Of a stretch of DNA of 64,000 nt, positions 36,386 through 49,460 are shown piece after piece. The translations under genes and the position numbers were made by a program. The DNA comes from Desmodus rotundus. Taxonomy: Eukaryota > Chordata > Mammalia > Chiroptera > Phyllostomidae. Each line of letters starts with the position of its first letter. Positions within the stretch are counted from its first letter, which is position 1. The stretch is taken from the NCBI RefSeq assembly GCF_022682495.2, contig NC_071391.1:41569998-41633997 (forward strand). The letters run 5' to 3'. The notes below the pieces were generated by a model. That model was not told the origin of the DNA. It was given only the letters and a program-made list of their open reading frames with translations, and made no database searches.

Positions 36386-37959
36386 CTTAACGCTAATAGC
36401 ACACAGCATCCACCCCGCCCCCCAAGGCCACTAAACAGTGTTTCTTTTCTGAGCAAAGGCTTCCCCTCTAGGCTCAGTGCCTCCCTGACCTCAGGCGTCT
36501 CCCTCATTGCCCAAAATTCAAAGACCCTGTCTTGCTCCGAGGCATTGGCCTCCTGAACTGGTCAAAGGGCAAAGGCCCCTAGACTGTGCACCAGGTCACA
36601 CATCATACAGCCTCCCCTTCTTCTACAACCATCCCCTCTGCCTGGGAAAATGAGGGCTAAGAGAAACCTGTTCTCCAAGCCACCTTGGCTTGAGGACGGG
36701 TGGGTGAGCTGGGCAGACAGGAAGTACTATGGACCTGCCCTCATGGGAAGAGTCCACTATGGGGATGAGGTCAGCAAGGGACCGATGGGAAAGGAGGGCC
36801 TTTGTGGAGTCAGATGAAGTGGGTGGGAATTAAAGCTCAGAAAAGGGAGGGCGTATACTTGGGAGCTCATCAAAGTAGATATAAATGATGAAACTAAAAA
36901 GGTAAGTTAAGGCTGGGTTGTAAAAATCTCAAAGGCCAAGCCAACAGCAGAGCCTGGGCTTTCTCTTCCAGATGAAGGGCAAGTGCTGGGGGCTTCTGTT
37001 CAGGGTCACGGGATTAAAAAGCATTTTTGTCTAAAGAGGGGTTTTAAAAAGGATTTGGCAATAGGGTTTAAGGTAGAGAGAAGGAAAGATACTCTGATTA
37101 TATTGCCTATGATATACATCCAATACTTCGTGCTTTGGTGTTTTGAATGCTACTTAAAATTCTAAAAGTAGAAGAAAAACAACTTTTGTGATGAGTTGTC
37201 CTGGTGCTGGGAGTAAGGGGGGAGTCTGAAGTCCCCTCATCATCACGCAGAGCTTCCCTCAGCAGACTTCCACTGTCCGCGGGAGCCGGGGCTCCCAGCC
37301 TGGGTCTCAGGACAGCAAAGGCCTTCTTACGTCACGTCACATTCAGAATCAGTACCTCCACAGACAGAACTTCTCCTCAAGGGGCATTATTACATCTGCC
37401 CCAGTGGTTGGGACATGGCACCCACTATCCCAGGCAAATCACAGCTGGAAGGCCTCCTGGTTTCAAAGCCTCATTTTGGATATAGGAAAATAAAGACTGC
37501 GTGACGGGAAGTGTACTTCTTATCTGCACCCCCCACCACACCCACTACCTTCCCCTAATGAGGCTTTTTGAATGCTTAAGACAATGGATGCAAACCTTTG
37601 CCAAAATGTCTGGTCTCTTCAGCATGCTCTCTGGTGGCTGCAATGCCCCCATCCCAAAGCTGAGCAGGGACTGAGCACAGACAGGATTTCTGCTGGGTCC
37701 TAAACCAATAATTTTCTACATATTTGGCAGAAGAGATGAGGAAAAAGAACCAAACGGGGAGACAGAGAACAGGGTTCAAGATCAGGCTGCACCACTAATA
37801 GCTGCAAACACTAATAACCATGAGGTTCTTAGTCTCTCTTGGGCTTGGTTAAATGAGGGGTTTGTGCTAGTTGATCCCGACAAGCCCTCAAGCTCTTTAA
37901 TTCTGTTCAGCTGCCTCACTTTTCGCAATACCACTTACCATACACCACATCATAGTTAG

Positions 37960-38497
37960 AGTCATTTTCTTAAAATACAAATTGGTCCCCCCCAGCGTAT
38001 CACATGTCAACAAGTCCCCCACCAGACACACCAGCTCAGCCACAGCCCTCGCTGCAGCCTTCGCTGTCCTGTGGGAGCTGGCATCCGCCTGCCTCTCCCC
38101 ATGGTCACTGAGCTCAGCCACTCTGGCTTTTTCTCACCCTCGAAACTCGTCTGACTCCCTCTTGCTTTCTGACTTTTGCACATACTACCCTCTCTGCCTG
38201 GAATGTTCTTCATCCTGTTTTTCACCTGACTCACTCCTCCTTGTCTTCCAGGTTTCAATGAAGTGTTACTCCCTTAAAGAGAACTCCCTGAAGGCTGCTG
38301 CTCAGTCTGCAATAGCCCTCCTGGGCCTTCTGCTTTTTCTCACTGCACTTATCAATTAGTAATCCGGGGTCTACTCACACGGGGACTACTTAACCGCCAA
38401 CTCCCGCACTAGAGGAAGGTCCGCAAGAGCAGAGACTGGCTCTCCTTTGCTCACTGGACTCCCAGGACCCAGAACTCAATAAATATTTGCTGAATGT
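37960..38497 (+). repeat. L2 LINE 3' region
   Basis: CTCTCTGCCTGGAATGTTCT, GTTACTCCCTTAAAGAGAAC, AGAGCAGAGACTGGCTCTCC and the terminal AATAAATATTTGCTGAATG are typical of the L2 3' end. Confidence 0.85.
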
Positions 38498-39722
38498 GCA
38501 ATGCAGAGGGTGCACACAAAAGCCAACAGGCCCCGTGTTTGGGTGTCGGGGTCGGGGCCCTTTGGACTGGATACTTCCTGTCCCTCCTGTTTCTCCCCAG
38601 TTGCAATGTCAGATCTCTTATCTGTCAGCTGCTTTTGCCCTTCCTGCCCCTGCAAAACCTCCAGCCTCAGTGTGAAAATAAATGGATACCCCTCTTAGCC
38701 AGTTTTAAGAGGGTCACAAACAAGGTAAGAGCCTGAGTTCTGGTAGTACAGATGCCGCCCCACTGCCCAGCACTCATTCGTTCCTCGCTCACACCACACA
38801 CTCACACACTTGTCCCCTCGAGAAAGGGCAAGAGCAACTTGCAACCCAAACTCTGGAGCCTCAGAGCATTCAGAAGAGAGCTCCCCAGAGAGCCTGCCTC
38901 CGGAAACACAGGAGCTCTTTCCACTGACAGCTCGCTCCTCTCTGCGCTGGATAACATCAGAGCTGAGAATAAGCTCAACAGCTTCTGAATTCAGTGCACC
39001 GAAGTGTCAAAGGCAGCAGTTTCCAGTTGGCGTTCTCAGGCCGAAATGCAGAGGACACCTTTTGCTGGGCACGGTGTTTGGAACCTCCAGCGGTTTAAGT
39101 GCCAAAGTTAAAGCAACTAACTTTCCTCACTCCATTCTGGCCTTCCCGGACAGAGGCTCATTCACCAGAATGTCAGAGGAGAAACAAAGACAGCTAGCTG
39201 TTTCTCCCCTGGTGTCTATAATTAGATTCTCATGAAGAACTTGGCCACACAGGGCTTTGCAGGACAAATACCTCCCCCCTCGACACCCTCCCCCTCCAAG
39301 GGTCTCTCAGTCACTCATCTCCACGGAGACCCAGACAAAGCAGCCATTCACTTACCCTCTTCAGCCACGCAAAATGCTTGTAAACATCAATGTCCCCATC
39401 CATGCTGGGCACCCATGTCAGCAGTTAGATTCCTTGGTTGAAAAACCCTTTTTCTGGCCGGAGACCAAGTTATCTTCTCTTCCTTGTCTCTGCCCCTCCC
39501 CCTCAGGAACGTGAGTTGCCCCAGTTCCCTGGCCTTCGTCCTCCAGCCTTTCCCTAAACAGTTTTAGATACGCAAGGGCTCAGCCCAGACTGTGCAGCTC
39601 TGGTATCCTCCCCCACCGCCCCCACGGACACATGCGGGCACCAGCGCTGAGATGCAGAGCCTGCGGAGCTATCCAACCTAACACAAAGGTAGGGGGAAAA
39701 GAGAGACTTGGACAGAAGTTGT

Positions 39723-39723
<1 letters not shown>

Positions 39724-39754
<31 letters not shown>
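39724..39754 (+). repeat. (CA)n microsatellite
   Basis: About 15 uninterrupted CA units. Reading frames that cross it contain artificial TH or CV runs and are not genes. Confidence 0.95.
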
Positions 39755-39756
<2 letters not shown>

Positions 39757-41599
39757 ACATTCTTTTGGTGATAATACCAGAGCCTGCCAGAGGGAAACAG
39801 TCCCGAAGAAAATTCCTCGTCTGGCTCCCCCTTTCTGGAGTGGCTGGAACTCATTACGGACAGACCCCGATTTCCTGTCTCTGCTGCACTCTGCATTTAC
39901 CCACAGGCTCCCAGCTGCTCTCAGTTTATTTGGGACTGGGGAGAAGACTAAAAATAAGCGCTGCTCTTGGAGGAGCTGCTGGTTCCCACACACAGGCTGA
40001 CCCCCACCCCTGAGCCCACGCCTACCCCTTGTCCTGGCTGTGCCCTGAGGGGAGCCTATCATTTCCAAAAAAGAACAGATTCAGAACCGGCTCTGCTCTG
40101 GGTTCCTCTCCCTGCTGGGTGTCTGCTGTCCTTGGCGCTGGTGGCACTAGCCACAAGAGACCAACTGCTACAACCTCAGAGCCCTGTGCCACTTGGGGGA
40201 GTCTGGCTTCCGGCAGCTGCCAGCCACCAGCGCCAGGCTCCCTGGGGCCAAATTCTGAACCAGGTTTTGGGGGGTGGGGTGGGGCATCTTCTGTCAAATC
40301 CCAGACCTGCCTCACTGGTTGTCCACCACTCCAGACTCGCCTCACAAACAAGGGAGGAAGGAAGGTAAGGCTGATGCCTGTGCAGCCCATGAGGCGGGGA
40401 GAGGTCTGGGTAGGAGCCTGAGGAAGGCAGTAGCTGGCAGACAGGGCGCTTCGTCTGTTTTCCTACTGGCAGGTCACATGCTGGCTTTCCAGGGGCCTCT
40501 CCAGCACTCCCCACGTGCTGCCCCCACCACCTCCCCCTGCCATCTTCTTTGAGAGCTCCCTTTAAACAGCTTTTCTCCCTTGCCCAACCCTTGACACGCA
40601 ACCTTTGGCTATGACTGATTATAAAAGCCATCTTTGATGTGGGTGCAGTGGGAACTGTGGTTACATGAAAGGGCTCCGAGCTCTGCTGTGTAAATGACTT
40701 GCAGACACATCTTGTGACTGCAGGGGCCCTCTGGTGCCCTCCAGAGTCACCAGGAACACTGAGCCTGAGCAGAAGGCTCTACGGGGGGTCAGCATGCCCC
40801 TCAGTGCAGATCAACACTCCCCACGGCCCAGAAGCAGGGCCTGAAAGAAGCAGCAAAGCAGAAACATCTCCTGCAGCCTGATTCCATCCGGGCAGGCTGG
40901 CTCAGCCCACAGATCACAGGAGGAGAGCTCTGGCCAGCAGCTGGCTTGAGGGGCGGAGTAAATTCCTGGAGACACACCCAGATCTGAGGCCAGAAACAAA
41001 AAGCAGGCTCTACTGCCCTGCAGTGCTGCTCTGCACCCTTCTTGCCTCTGGCCCTGCTCCAGGGTGTGGCAGGGGCCCCTGCCAGGCAAGGGTCTGTACC
41101 CAGAACCGTGGTAGTATGTGTTAATAAAGAACAGCCCTAGGGTTGCCGGGTAGGTAGGCCTTCTTATTTTTTCCTGTGTAAAAGCCTAAGAAAGTCAAAT
41201 GAAGATTTCACACGTTTGCCTAGGATCCAAAGCAAATGAAACTGATTTCCTTCTCTGGGAAAAGTAGGGAATTACCATATGGTATGTGGTAAAGGTATTT
41301 CCGGGGCTCCAGGGAGGAAGATACCAGGGAGCTGTTTGGGGGCTGGTTGGAGAGGCGGGACATAGTCCCAGCCCCTGCCTAACCACCCCCCCTTCCCCTC
41401 TGGAGGGAGGCTGGGTGCCCTTCATAAGTTCCAGTGCGAGAGGAGGAAAGAGGCAACCCATGGCAACGTGACTACCTCTCAGCCGGGCTAACTCCCACCT
41501 GCCCACAGGAGCTGGCTCAGGAAGCAGCCTCTCCACTTCCCCACCTGCCCTGCTGTACTGAATGAACCACAGCTGGCGGTTTATATATCTGTCCTCTCT

Positions 41600-41705
41600 A
41601 CCAGGCTGGAGGGCACAGGTCTGAGCCCTGACTCTGCTCTAACTTCCGTTCCTAGCACACTTCTTGCTATACACTAAGAATGGACACATTTTTTGAATGA
41701 AAGAA
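41600..41705 (+). repeat. L2 LINE 3' fragment
   Basis: CAGGCTGGAGGGCACAGG...CCTAGCACACTTC...TTTTTTGAATGAAAGAA follows the L2 terminal pattern. Short. Confidence 0.5.
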
Positions 41706-43248
41706 TAAGGCCCAAATGGTAAGACTGGCAAGATAAGACTAAAGTTATACTTGGAGAAAATGAGTCTTAAAGGTCTGTTGTCCCAGCGTAAAGATGCTTG
41801 ACTCGAAGAGGAAAGGACAGGGCTAATTTCACCTATTAACGCAACTCATGTATGATGAGTTGGTTGTGAGAAGCAGAAAGGGAAAGGGGGAGGGAGGGAG
41901 GAATCCAGACAAGCTGCAGCTAAATTCTTGACATTTTTATGGTATCCTCAAGTAGCAATTCTTACCTCAGCCTCTCCCGACTTTTTTAAACACCAAAGTA
42001 CATTTTATTTCTTTGTAATTCAACTCAAAAATCCACAAAATAACACTCCAAAAGACCAGGAGCAGGGCAGTGTGTGTGGCTGGTGGGCTGAGTGAGATGC
42101 GATGGACAGAGGAGCGGCAGGCACCTTTGCACGCACTAACCCCCCAGGCGCAGCCGGCCCAGATGTGGCCCGGCAGTGCGCTGGCAAGCCAAGCCCTGGC
42201 TGCACTGTCTGACTCAGAAGGCCATCCCCTCCAGGGCACTTCTCAGTGGTCCACAGAGGGGCCTGGGGCATCAGACAGGCTCCTGAATATGTTCATAAAG
42301 TGTACACAAAGTACTAGTTACTTGTTTGTATAAATCACTATGTCTCTGAAAACAAAGTTTTCATCCAGAAGTGATCCACGACTCCCAGAAGATTGGAAGC
42401 CTGGATTTTATTTGGCCTAAGCAGTTACTCCTAAAGGTTTAGGCTGCCCTTATGAAGGAGGGGTGGGGGCGGGGTGGGGTTTCTGCTTCTGTTACACTGC
42501 CCCTTCCAGGTAGAGTCTCAGTCCCTGGACCCACCTCTGAAGACAGAAGTTCTCAGGAACCACCCAGGGTATAGAGGGGTCACTACAGTGGCCCTGACAG
42601 CCCTCGGGGCCTTTCCAAAACAGCTCACTCACTGGCAAGCAGACTCAATGCGCTGTGTCTGGCACGTGCGGCAGCCAGTGGAGGGGACCAGGCAGGAGAC
42701 TAAATGTTTGGGGAGTGAAACCACAGCTAGGGGGACACAGTGGTCAGGTTTGAACAGGGGAGCTCATGTAGCTTACCCTCCTCCTCATCTCAGAGCCTAG
42801 GAGGGCACTTTGGGACAGTCACCTACTTGGCTGGAATCGCAGGTATGTGTGGGAATGAGTGGGGGTGGGGTTCCTGAGGTTTTGTGCCTCCTGCCGGCTG
42901 CCAGGGGTCAGTAGCATCTAATCAGGCACGTCTGTGGACCGAGAGGGGTCTTTCCGCTGACCTGTCACCTGAACCCTGAGCTCTAGCTCAGCCCTGAGTC
43001 TTGTCCTCTGGACCATGGTGACAGGTGCCAAGATACCCGTAGTAAATCTTTCAACAGGTGTGCCACACAGTGAGCCTGCTGTGTGGAAAGGAGAGGGGAG
43101 AAGAGGAGGTTGAGAGGGACGAGCTTAGGACATGGCTCCTTCAGGCTGACAAGGGAGCCCTGCTCGGAAACCACTGTCCTGGCCACTGCAGCCCGAGGTC
43201 CCCGCAGTGCACAAGCACAGGAGCCCACTGCCAAAGTGGGTCAGGCCA

Positions 43249-43565
43249 AGGGTCAGCACAGTTCTCCTCTAAAGGGCCAGAGGGCAAATGTGTCAGGCTC
43301 TGTGAGCCACATGGTCTACGTCACACTCGACTGCCACTTGCAGTGCAAAAGCAGCCAATACGTAAGCCGACGGGCGTGGCTGGGTCCCAGTGACACTTTA
43401 TCCATGGGCACTGAAAATAGAATTGTACATCATTTTTGCATCACAATATATTTGGGTGGGGGATTTCCCTCAATCACTGAAAAATGTAAAAATCATTCAT
43501 AGCTCATGGGGCTTACGTAAGAACTAGGCAGCGGGCACAGGCAGGCCACAGGCTGCAGACTGCTG
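43249..43565 (+). mobile_element. hAT-Charlie-type DNA transposon fossil
   Basis: AAGGGTCAGCACAGTTCTCC, TCTAAAGGGCCAGAGGGCAA, GCAAAAGCAGCCAATACG and CACAGGCTGCAGACTGCTG follow the order of a common mammalian Charlie-group element whose opening resembles GTCAGCAAACT. It is diverged and non-coding. Confidence 0.65.
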
Positions 43566-43573
43566 GGCCAGGA

Positions 43574-43720
43574 CAGTGCTTCCCCACCTACACTAAACCG
43601 CCTGGGCTGGAGGCAGATCTTGTGAAAACGCAGATTCTGACCCAGCAGGCTGAAATTCTGCATCGGGAACAAACTCCCAGGTGATGCTCACACTACTGGT
43701 CTCAGGACTGTATTTGAGTA
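43574..43720 (+). mobile_element. MER5/MER20-type hAT element
   Basis: CAGTGCTTCCCCACCTACAC, CGCAGATTCTGACCCAGCAG and CTCCCAGGTGATGCTCACAC match the layout of these small ancient hAT elements. Confidence 0.75.
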
Positions 43721-45589
43721 GGTGACCCCCTTCAGAAGTTCCTTGAATCACAGGGTACTGAACCAGTTTGCCTGAAGGCAGGAATTCCCAGGAGCCTGCC
43801 TGCGGAGAGGGCAGCAGACTCCAGGGGTGTGGCTCTGGCAGGCCTTCTCTGACAGCTGGATGTCTGCATGCTCAGACCTCAAGCTCGCTAACCTGGCAAC
43901 ACCACCCACCATGTCCCTGGGGTCTGAGGCAGGAAATTGAGTGGGGAAGGATTTATTTGCTCTTTCACCAGTGTTTGCACATTCTTGGTCATTTATAAAC
44001 ATTGGTTCTTAGGGACAGAAATAGTCTCCTCAGGTCAGGCCTGGAGCCAGATCTCTAGAATTTAGTAGGGTACAAATTACTTTGGGGGAGGAAAAAGCCA
44101 ATGTTCTAGAAAAATAAAACTGCTAACTTTGCAGTGACTGAAGGCCCCCAATGTGGGTGCTGTGCCAGGAAAAGTGTATTCAAAATTCCCCTCAGTACTA
44201 GGGGCTTCCCTAGGACAGGGTGTGGCAGCTGTGGGGTCAGGAAATGCCTCCTGAAAAGAGAGAGCCATCCTCATAGTGCCCCAGCGAAATTCTGACGTCT
44301 GAACAGACCTTGTCGCCATTGACAATGGAAGGTTAGGACCAGCCCTCAGCCCTCCTGTGTCCTCTCCCAGACCACAAACAGTGGGGGCCTCCCAGGTCTG
44401 CCCTTTGTCCACTGGGTTCCAAGGGAAATGGGAAAGAACTGTCTTTGCCAGCTGACCCAGGTGCACTGTCCAGCAGCTTGACTAATGAGGTGCTTATGTC
44501 ATCTATTTAATTGATAAAAAAAGGTATTTTTATTTTGTAAAGCCCATCCATACCTTCTTCCTTATTATTTAGACTTTCCAGAATTTGTCCCTGACTCCCA
44601 CCTAGTGGCTTCTTCCAGTACTGCATGCACACAACCCCACCCAACACGCCCACCAGCCCAGCCCAGAGCAGGAGCTCCTTGGGAGCAAAGCACAGGAAAG
44701 AAAGTAGCTAACACCTTTGCCTTTCTGAGTTCTCATTGAAGATCACACCTGTCACAGATGGAGGACAAGACACAGACTGGAAATGGGCTCCCACAGGCTC
44801 TGCTTTTTTTATTCTTGAAAAGTAAAAACAGGCACCAAATTTCTCCTTCTCTCTTTTAAAAGACAAAGGTTTTCCTATGAAACTTTCGTCTAAATTTTCA
44901 AAATGAAAATGTTCAATATGCATATATCCTGACCAGACTTTGTTCTGGGCCCTGGGTGGAGGATGAGATAGAGACCCAGTGAGAAACCCAAACTCACAGT
45001 TTATGATTCAAAAACCAGCTTTTTCTCCCCACCTTTTTTGCAACTCCTCTTGCTTTTCAATATGGTAAATAGATTTGCTTCCTTGGCCAGAATCAAAGAT
45101 TGCAGGCTGAATCTGGCAGGATCGCCTGGGCTTTGTTTGAGGAGCTGGGAGCTGAGAAGCCGCCATCGGCGACGAGGAGGTTGAACTAATGGGAAGGGTG
45201 GCCATGTACCCTACTTGGCCTGGGTCTCTTTCTTTGTTTCTTGAGAGACTCATTAGGAAGGTAACTTAGGGCACCTGAACTGACCAGTAGGCTGTCCGAG
45301 GTGAGCACATATCCTGGATGGGGCCTAAGTCCCCCAGCTCAGCCAGGCCAGCAGAAGCGGCCCACTCAGGACACCCTACGCCACTCTGCCTGAGGTGCCA
45401 GCCTCCCCTGAGCCCTGACATTGCACAGCTGCACCTGGAGAGGCTCCCTAACCTGTCTGCACTCTGGAAACCAAAGGTCTAAACTGAGGAAGGTAAAGGC
45501 AGGTGCCTGCAGGAGGCCGCTCAATAGAGCCCCTCGACAAACTGTAGGACTGGAATGCTTGGCCGGTTTGTGCAGACAGACCATCAAAC

Positions 45590-45690
45590 CATCTGTCATT
45601 TTTAGTAAGGAAATTGAATCCCAAAGGAGGCAAAGAGAGGCTCACCCAAAGCCACATAAGTAAAGTGGCAGAACGCGGGCCTTTTGAAGC
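45590..45690 (-). repeat. MIR SINE fragment
   Basis: TTTTTAGTAAGGAAATTGAA and CAAAGCCACATAAGTAAAGT with GGCAGAACGCGGGCC fit the antisense MIR core. Confidence 0.65.
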
Positions 45691-47789
45691 ATTCTTCACC
45701 CTGCCCAAGCACACTGACCAGGACACCTGCAACCTTGCAGGGGAAGGCCTGGGTCCCCGCTGCAGGCCAGGCCTGCTCCACGTATCCCACTGCAAAGAGG
45801 CCAGGGGGGTGGTGCGGAGTACAGCCCTCTGGAGGTTCTCTGCCAACGTCACCCCATGGAGCCTGGGCACTGCCCTGGTTTGCCCTCACTCTGCTGCTGC
45901 TGCTGCTGGGTGTGCCTGCCTGTCCTTGCACTTCATCTTGAGCCGCTGAAGCCTCAGGTCTTCCCCAAGGATTTACCAGACCCACATCCAATGCCATTAG
46001 ACGGCACAACAGACTGGCGCCTGGCAGGAGATGAGAAGTGTATGTTCCAGACTGTCGGAGAAGTACCCAAGCTGCCCCATGCAGAGACTCTGCTGGCTCC
46101 GGCATCTCATGGGCATCTCCCAGGGACCTACATCACTAGTCACCACTGCGAGCCAGGCTGGCTCCCCTTCCCCACATCAGATAGGTGTCCCCAGCCCTGC
46201 AGGGCCCACTGGAAGCTGGCCGACTAGCCCCTGTATGACCGCTACCACCCCTCCTGGCCCTAGATCTGCCTAACCAGCCTCCACCCAGCGAAGCTGAGCA
46301 GATGTGGAAGAACAATGGGGACACTCCTTTCATCATCAAGGTATAGCCAGATTCCTGGAAGTGGTCACAGTGGCACCAGCCCCTTCTTGCCAGTGGCACA
46401 GTCAGCATCACTGATAAGCACCACTCTCCTTTCTTAACTTCAGGGCCATCTGGAGGGAGTCTGGGGCTCTGCACTAGAAATGACCATGTTCTCCCTCAGG
46501 GCATCATTGCACACTTCACCACAGGTCTAGAAAGTGGTTGCAGGGAGGGGAAGGAGGCTGCCCCTTTCTGGAACTCGGCTCGGTTCCCACCACAGCAGAG
46601 ATGCCTCAGCCTTCCGGCCTGGGCCTCAGCTTCCTCCTCTGTGACCCTCTATGACCCTGAGGTTGGCCCTGTCTACCAAACACAGAGACAGCTCCTGAGG
46701 GTCACACTGCTGCCCTGTACCACAGCACAGGGCAGCCGCACCGCTGCTTCTCTGCAGGCCAGGCCCCAGCTCGCTCAGACTGCAAGACATCCCCTCTACT
46801 GGAGCCTAATGTGAAGCTCTCTGGTGCTCTACCAACTTTCCAGGGATAGACCCAGATGTCAGAAAGAGATACTGCTGCTAGAACAAGGGAATCCCCGTGT
46901 TCCTTTCCTAATTGAAGCCCCAAAGGATGTCCTCAGCTCAGAGAGCTCCACACAAACCCTTCAAGGCCAGGAGCCCACCTTCCCTCATTTTACTGGCTTC
47001 CAAGGGAGGGGAGACCCTGTTTTAGGCCTCAGAGCCCTGGAAACTCACTCACAGCCCCGGAACACTGAATCCTGGGCAGGCCTGCTCTACTTTGCCTTTA
47101 GGGTGAGTCTAACATGTTTATAATTATCCCCTCAGAGCGTACTTGCTCTGCCCAGCACTGTGTCCAGCCCTGCCAACATCCAGCAGAGGAGGAACCAGCC
47201 CTCCCCCCACCAAAAAAGCAGCACAGCTACCTACAGTCTTTTTGAGTTTGATGCACTAGAATCAGCCGCTTTCTTTCCACCGAAAATATATAGATGGGGG
47301 TCCAGGACCAGTCTGTCTGCTCTGTGTGCCATTCTAACCACCAACCAGTCCCCCATATCCACCACTGCCTCCTTTGCAGCCCCCATTTTCCTTGGGTACA
47401 ACATATGCTGATATCTGTGCCTGAAGATCCGCAATCCCTGATGAATAGCAACAAGAGTAAACCACGTTTCCTGTCATGTGATCCTTCTCCTCCGGCCACA
47501 ACTGATTGGCTCTTGCATGGACGTCTGACCCAAGGACAGCTAATCCAAAGTTGTATGTAAATTAAAACTCTTTAATTTCTTTTGTACTTAACATTCCTTT
47601 GTAGGCCTGGAGGACTTAGCTGAAAAATTATGAGCTAAGCTGATCTGATTCTCTCCTTCAGGAATTTGAGTTCACACACACTCACATATTCATGAAGAAA
47701 AAACATAAAAAGAATTTATCAATCAATAAGAATAAAATCAGACTTTAAGGACATGAGGCAGTTGTTCTGAGCTGTCTTCCTAGGGGCCA

Positions 47790-48290
47790 CTCATTTCCCC
47801 CACTTCATCATGGTCCTGACAGAGGCCACCTCCCACTCCGGTGAATGAAAGTATCAATAATTGTTTCCCAGCCTCCCTTGCAGCTAAGGTATACACATGT
47901 GAACAAATGCTGACCACTGGGACCATACAGGAGTCTGCAGGAGGGTTTCAGAGAAAAGACTTTCCTTCCTAATTAAATAAAAATAAAAAGAACACATCCT
48001 ACCTCTGAACACGGTTGTGTCTGCGTGAGGATGTGTTGCCTGGAGCTGCAGTAGCCATCCAGCAACTGCCGGGGACATGTCTGCGGGAAACCGACCCCCT
48101 GAAGATGGTGCGGCAGGAAGATGGGAAGAGCCAGAGCCCTTGAGGTCACCTCAGAGTTACTGATTTAACCCTGGAACACCCCCCTGCTCCCCATCTCGTT
48201 AGTGACATCTCATTAGTGACATATAAACCTCCTTATTGTTTATGCCACTCTACTGGAGAAAGAATCCCAACTGACAGAGATGTCACAGGC
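47790..48290 (+). repeat. Old interspersed repeat, possibly LTR-derived
   Basis: TTTCCCAGCCTCCCTTGCAG, GACCACTGGGACCATACAGG and CTTATTGTTTATGCCACTCT resemble an old mammalian repeat with an LTR-like 3' end. Family not resolved. Confidence 0.4.
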
Positions 48291-48524
48291 AGAGTTGGAC
48301 CATGACGGGCCGCTGTATGAAAAAGCAGTAACTGAGGTATAGGACAAAGCCAGTTGTCTAAAGAGGTTAATGCAAACACTGACGAGATGCAGAGAGCAGG
48401 AATGAGAAGGCACATGGACTGTCCGCCTCATCCCTTCCGCTGCCTTACATTAGTTCCAGTTCCAATTCTAAGCCACATGTGATTGATTTTTTAAAGACTT
48501 CAGGTGAGTCCCTGTGGTTTGGGG

Positions 48525-48678
48525 CAGTGCTTCTCAAACTTGAATGTCTGTATGAATCCCCTGGCAATGGCTCCGAGGGCCTAGAGTAGGCGGTCCATAC
48601 TCTGCACTTTTTCCTCTTCCCAGCTACCAAGGATGCCCAAGCTGCTGGTCCATAGACCACAATTTGAGCAGCAAGGGC
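48525..48678 (+). mobile_element. MER5-type hAT element
   Basis: Starts CAGTGCTTCTCAAACTTGAA and ends CCACAATTTGAGCAGCAAGG, the inverted termini of MER5-like elements. Confidence 0.75.
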
Positions 48679-49460
48679 TTCTAACTAAAAGTGCCAATCC
48701 GAAAAGCACCACAGGGTTTGTTTGTCCACTGCTGTAGATGCTCTTTCCACACAGACAGGACTGACTATGGAATGTGAGTGCCCCCAGATTGTAAAATAAC
48801 TTCAAGTCTCCAAGACCTAAAATACAGACAGGCTGGCTCTGTCCAAAATCAAAACATTAACATTCAGTCCTGGTATAATGGAATGTTTATATGAACTTTT
48901 GACTCCAGAAAAGTACACCATTCATAGGTCGTTGATGGCCATAATTACTCTAAAAGATTTATGAATGCAACAATTTTTAGGAAAATCTCCCCAAGGGAAG
49001 GTATTTCCCCAACCATTGTAAATACCCCCAAAAGAGATCTGTAAATCTGAACACAAGCTGTTTTTGCAACGAATCCTGCAAAAACCAATAACTACATTGA
49101 CTGTCTTTGAATAAAAAGAAAAGTTTTGAATCTTCTTGGGTAAATTATAAAAGTTAGATCAGCATTTCACGACACACTAAAAACACTGCAGATGAACTGG
49201 AGTTAACCGTAAGATACAAATCAAACCACAAGCGTACCGAAGGAAGATGAAGGTGAATATTATTTGACCCGAGGCTGGGAAAGGCTTTTCTAGAGATAAA
49301 GTGGAAACCCAAACAGGAAAGACTGATTGTGAACTACTACAATCCTTTTAAATTCCACATCTCAGAAAGCACCATACACATTTAAAACATTTAAAAACAA
49401 CACGAGGAAAATATATGTTGCAAATAAAACAAAGAGCCAATAATAAGGGTCATTTAAACA

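Noticed and set aside
39580..40068. 162-codon minus-strand frame
   Set aside because: Its middle is a (CV)n run read from the CA microsatellite; no domain and no splice signals.
45602..46105. 167-codon minus-strand frame and overlapping frames on both strands
   Set aside because: A GC-rich interval with long chance frames in several phases; part is a MIR; no recognisable domain.
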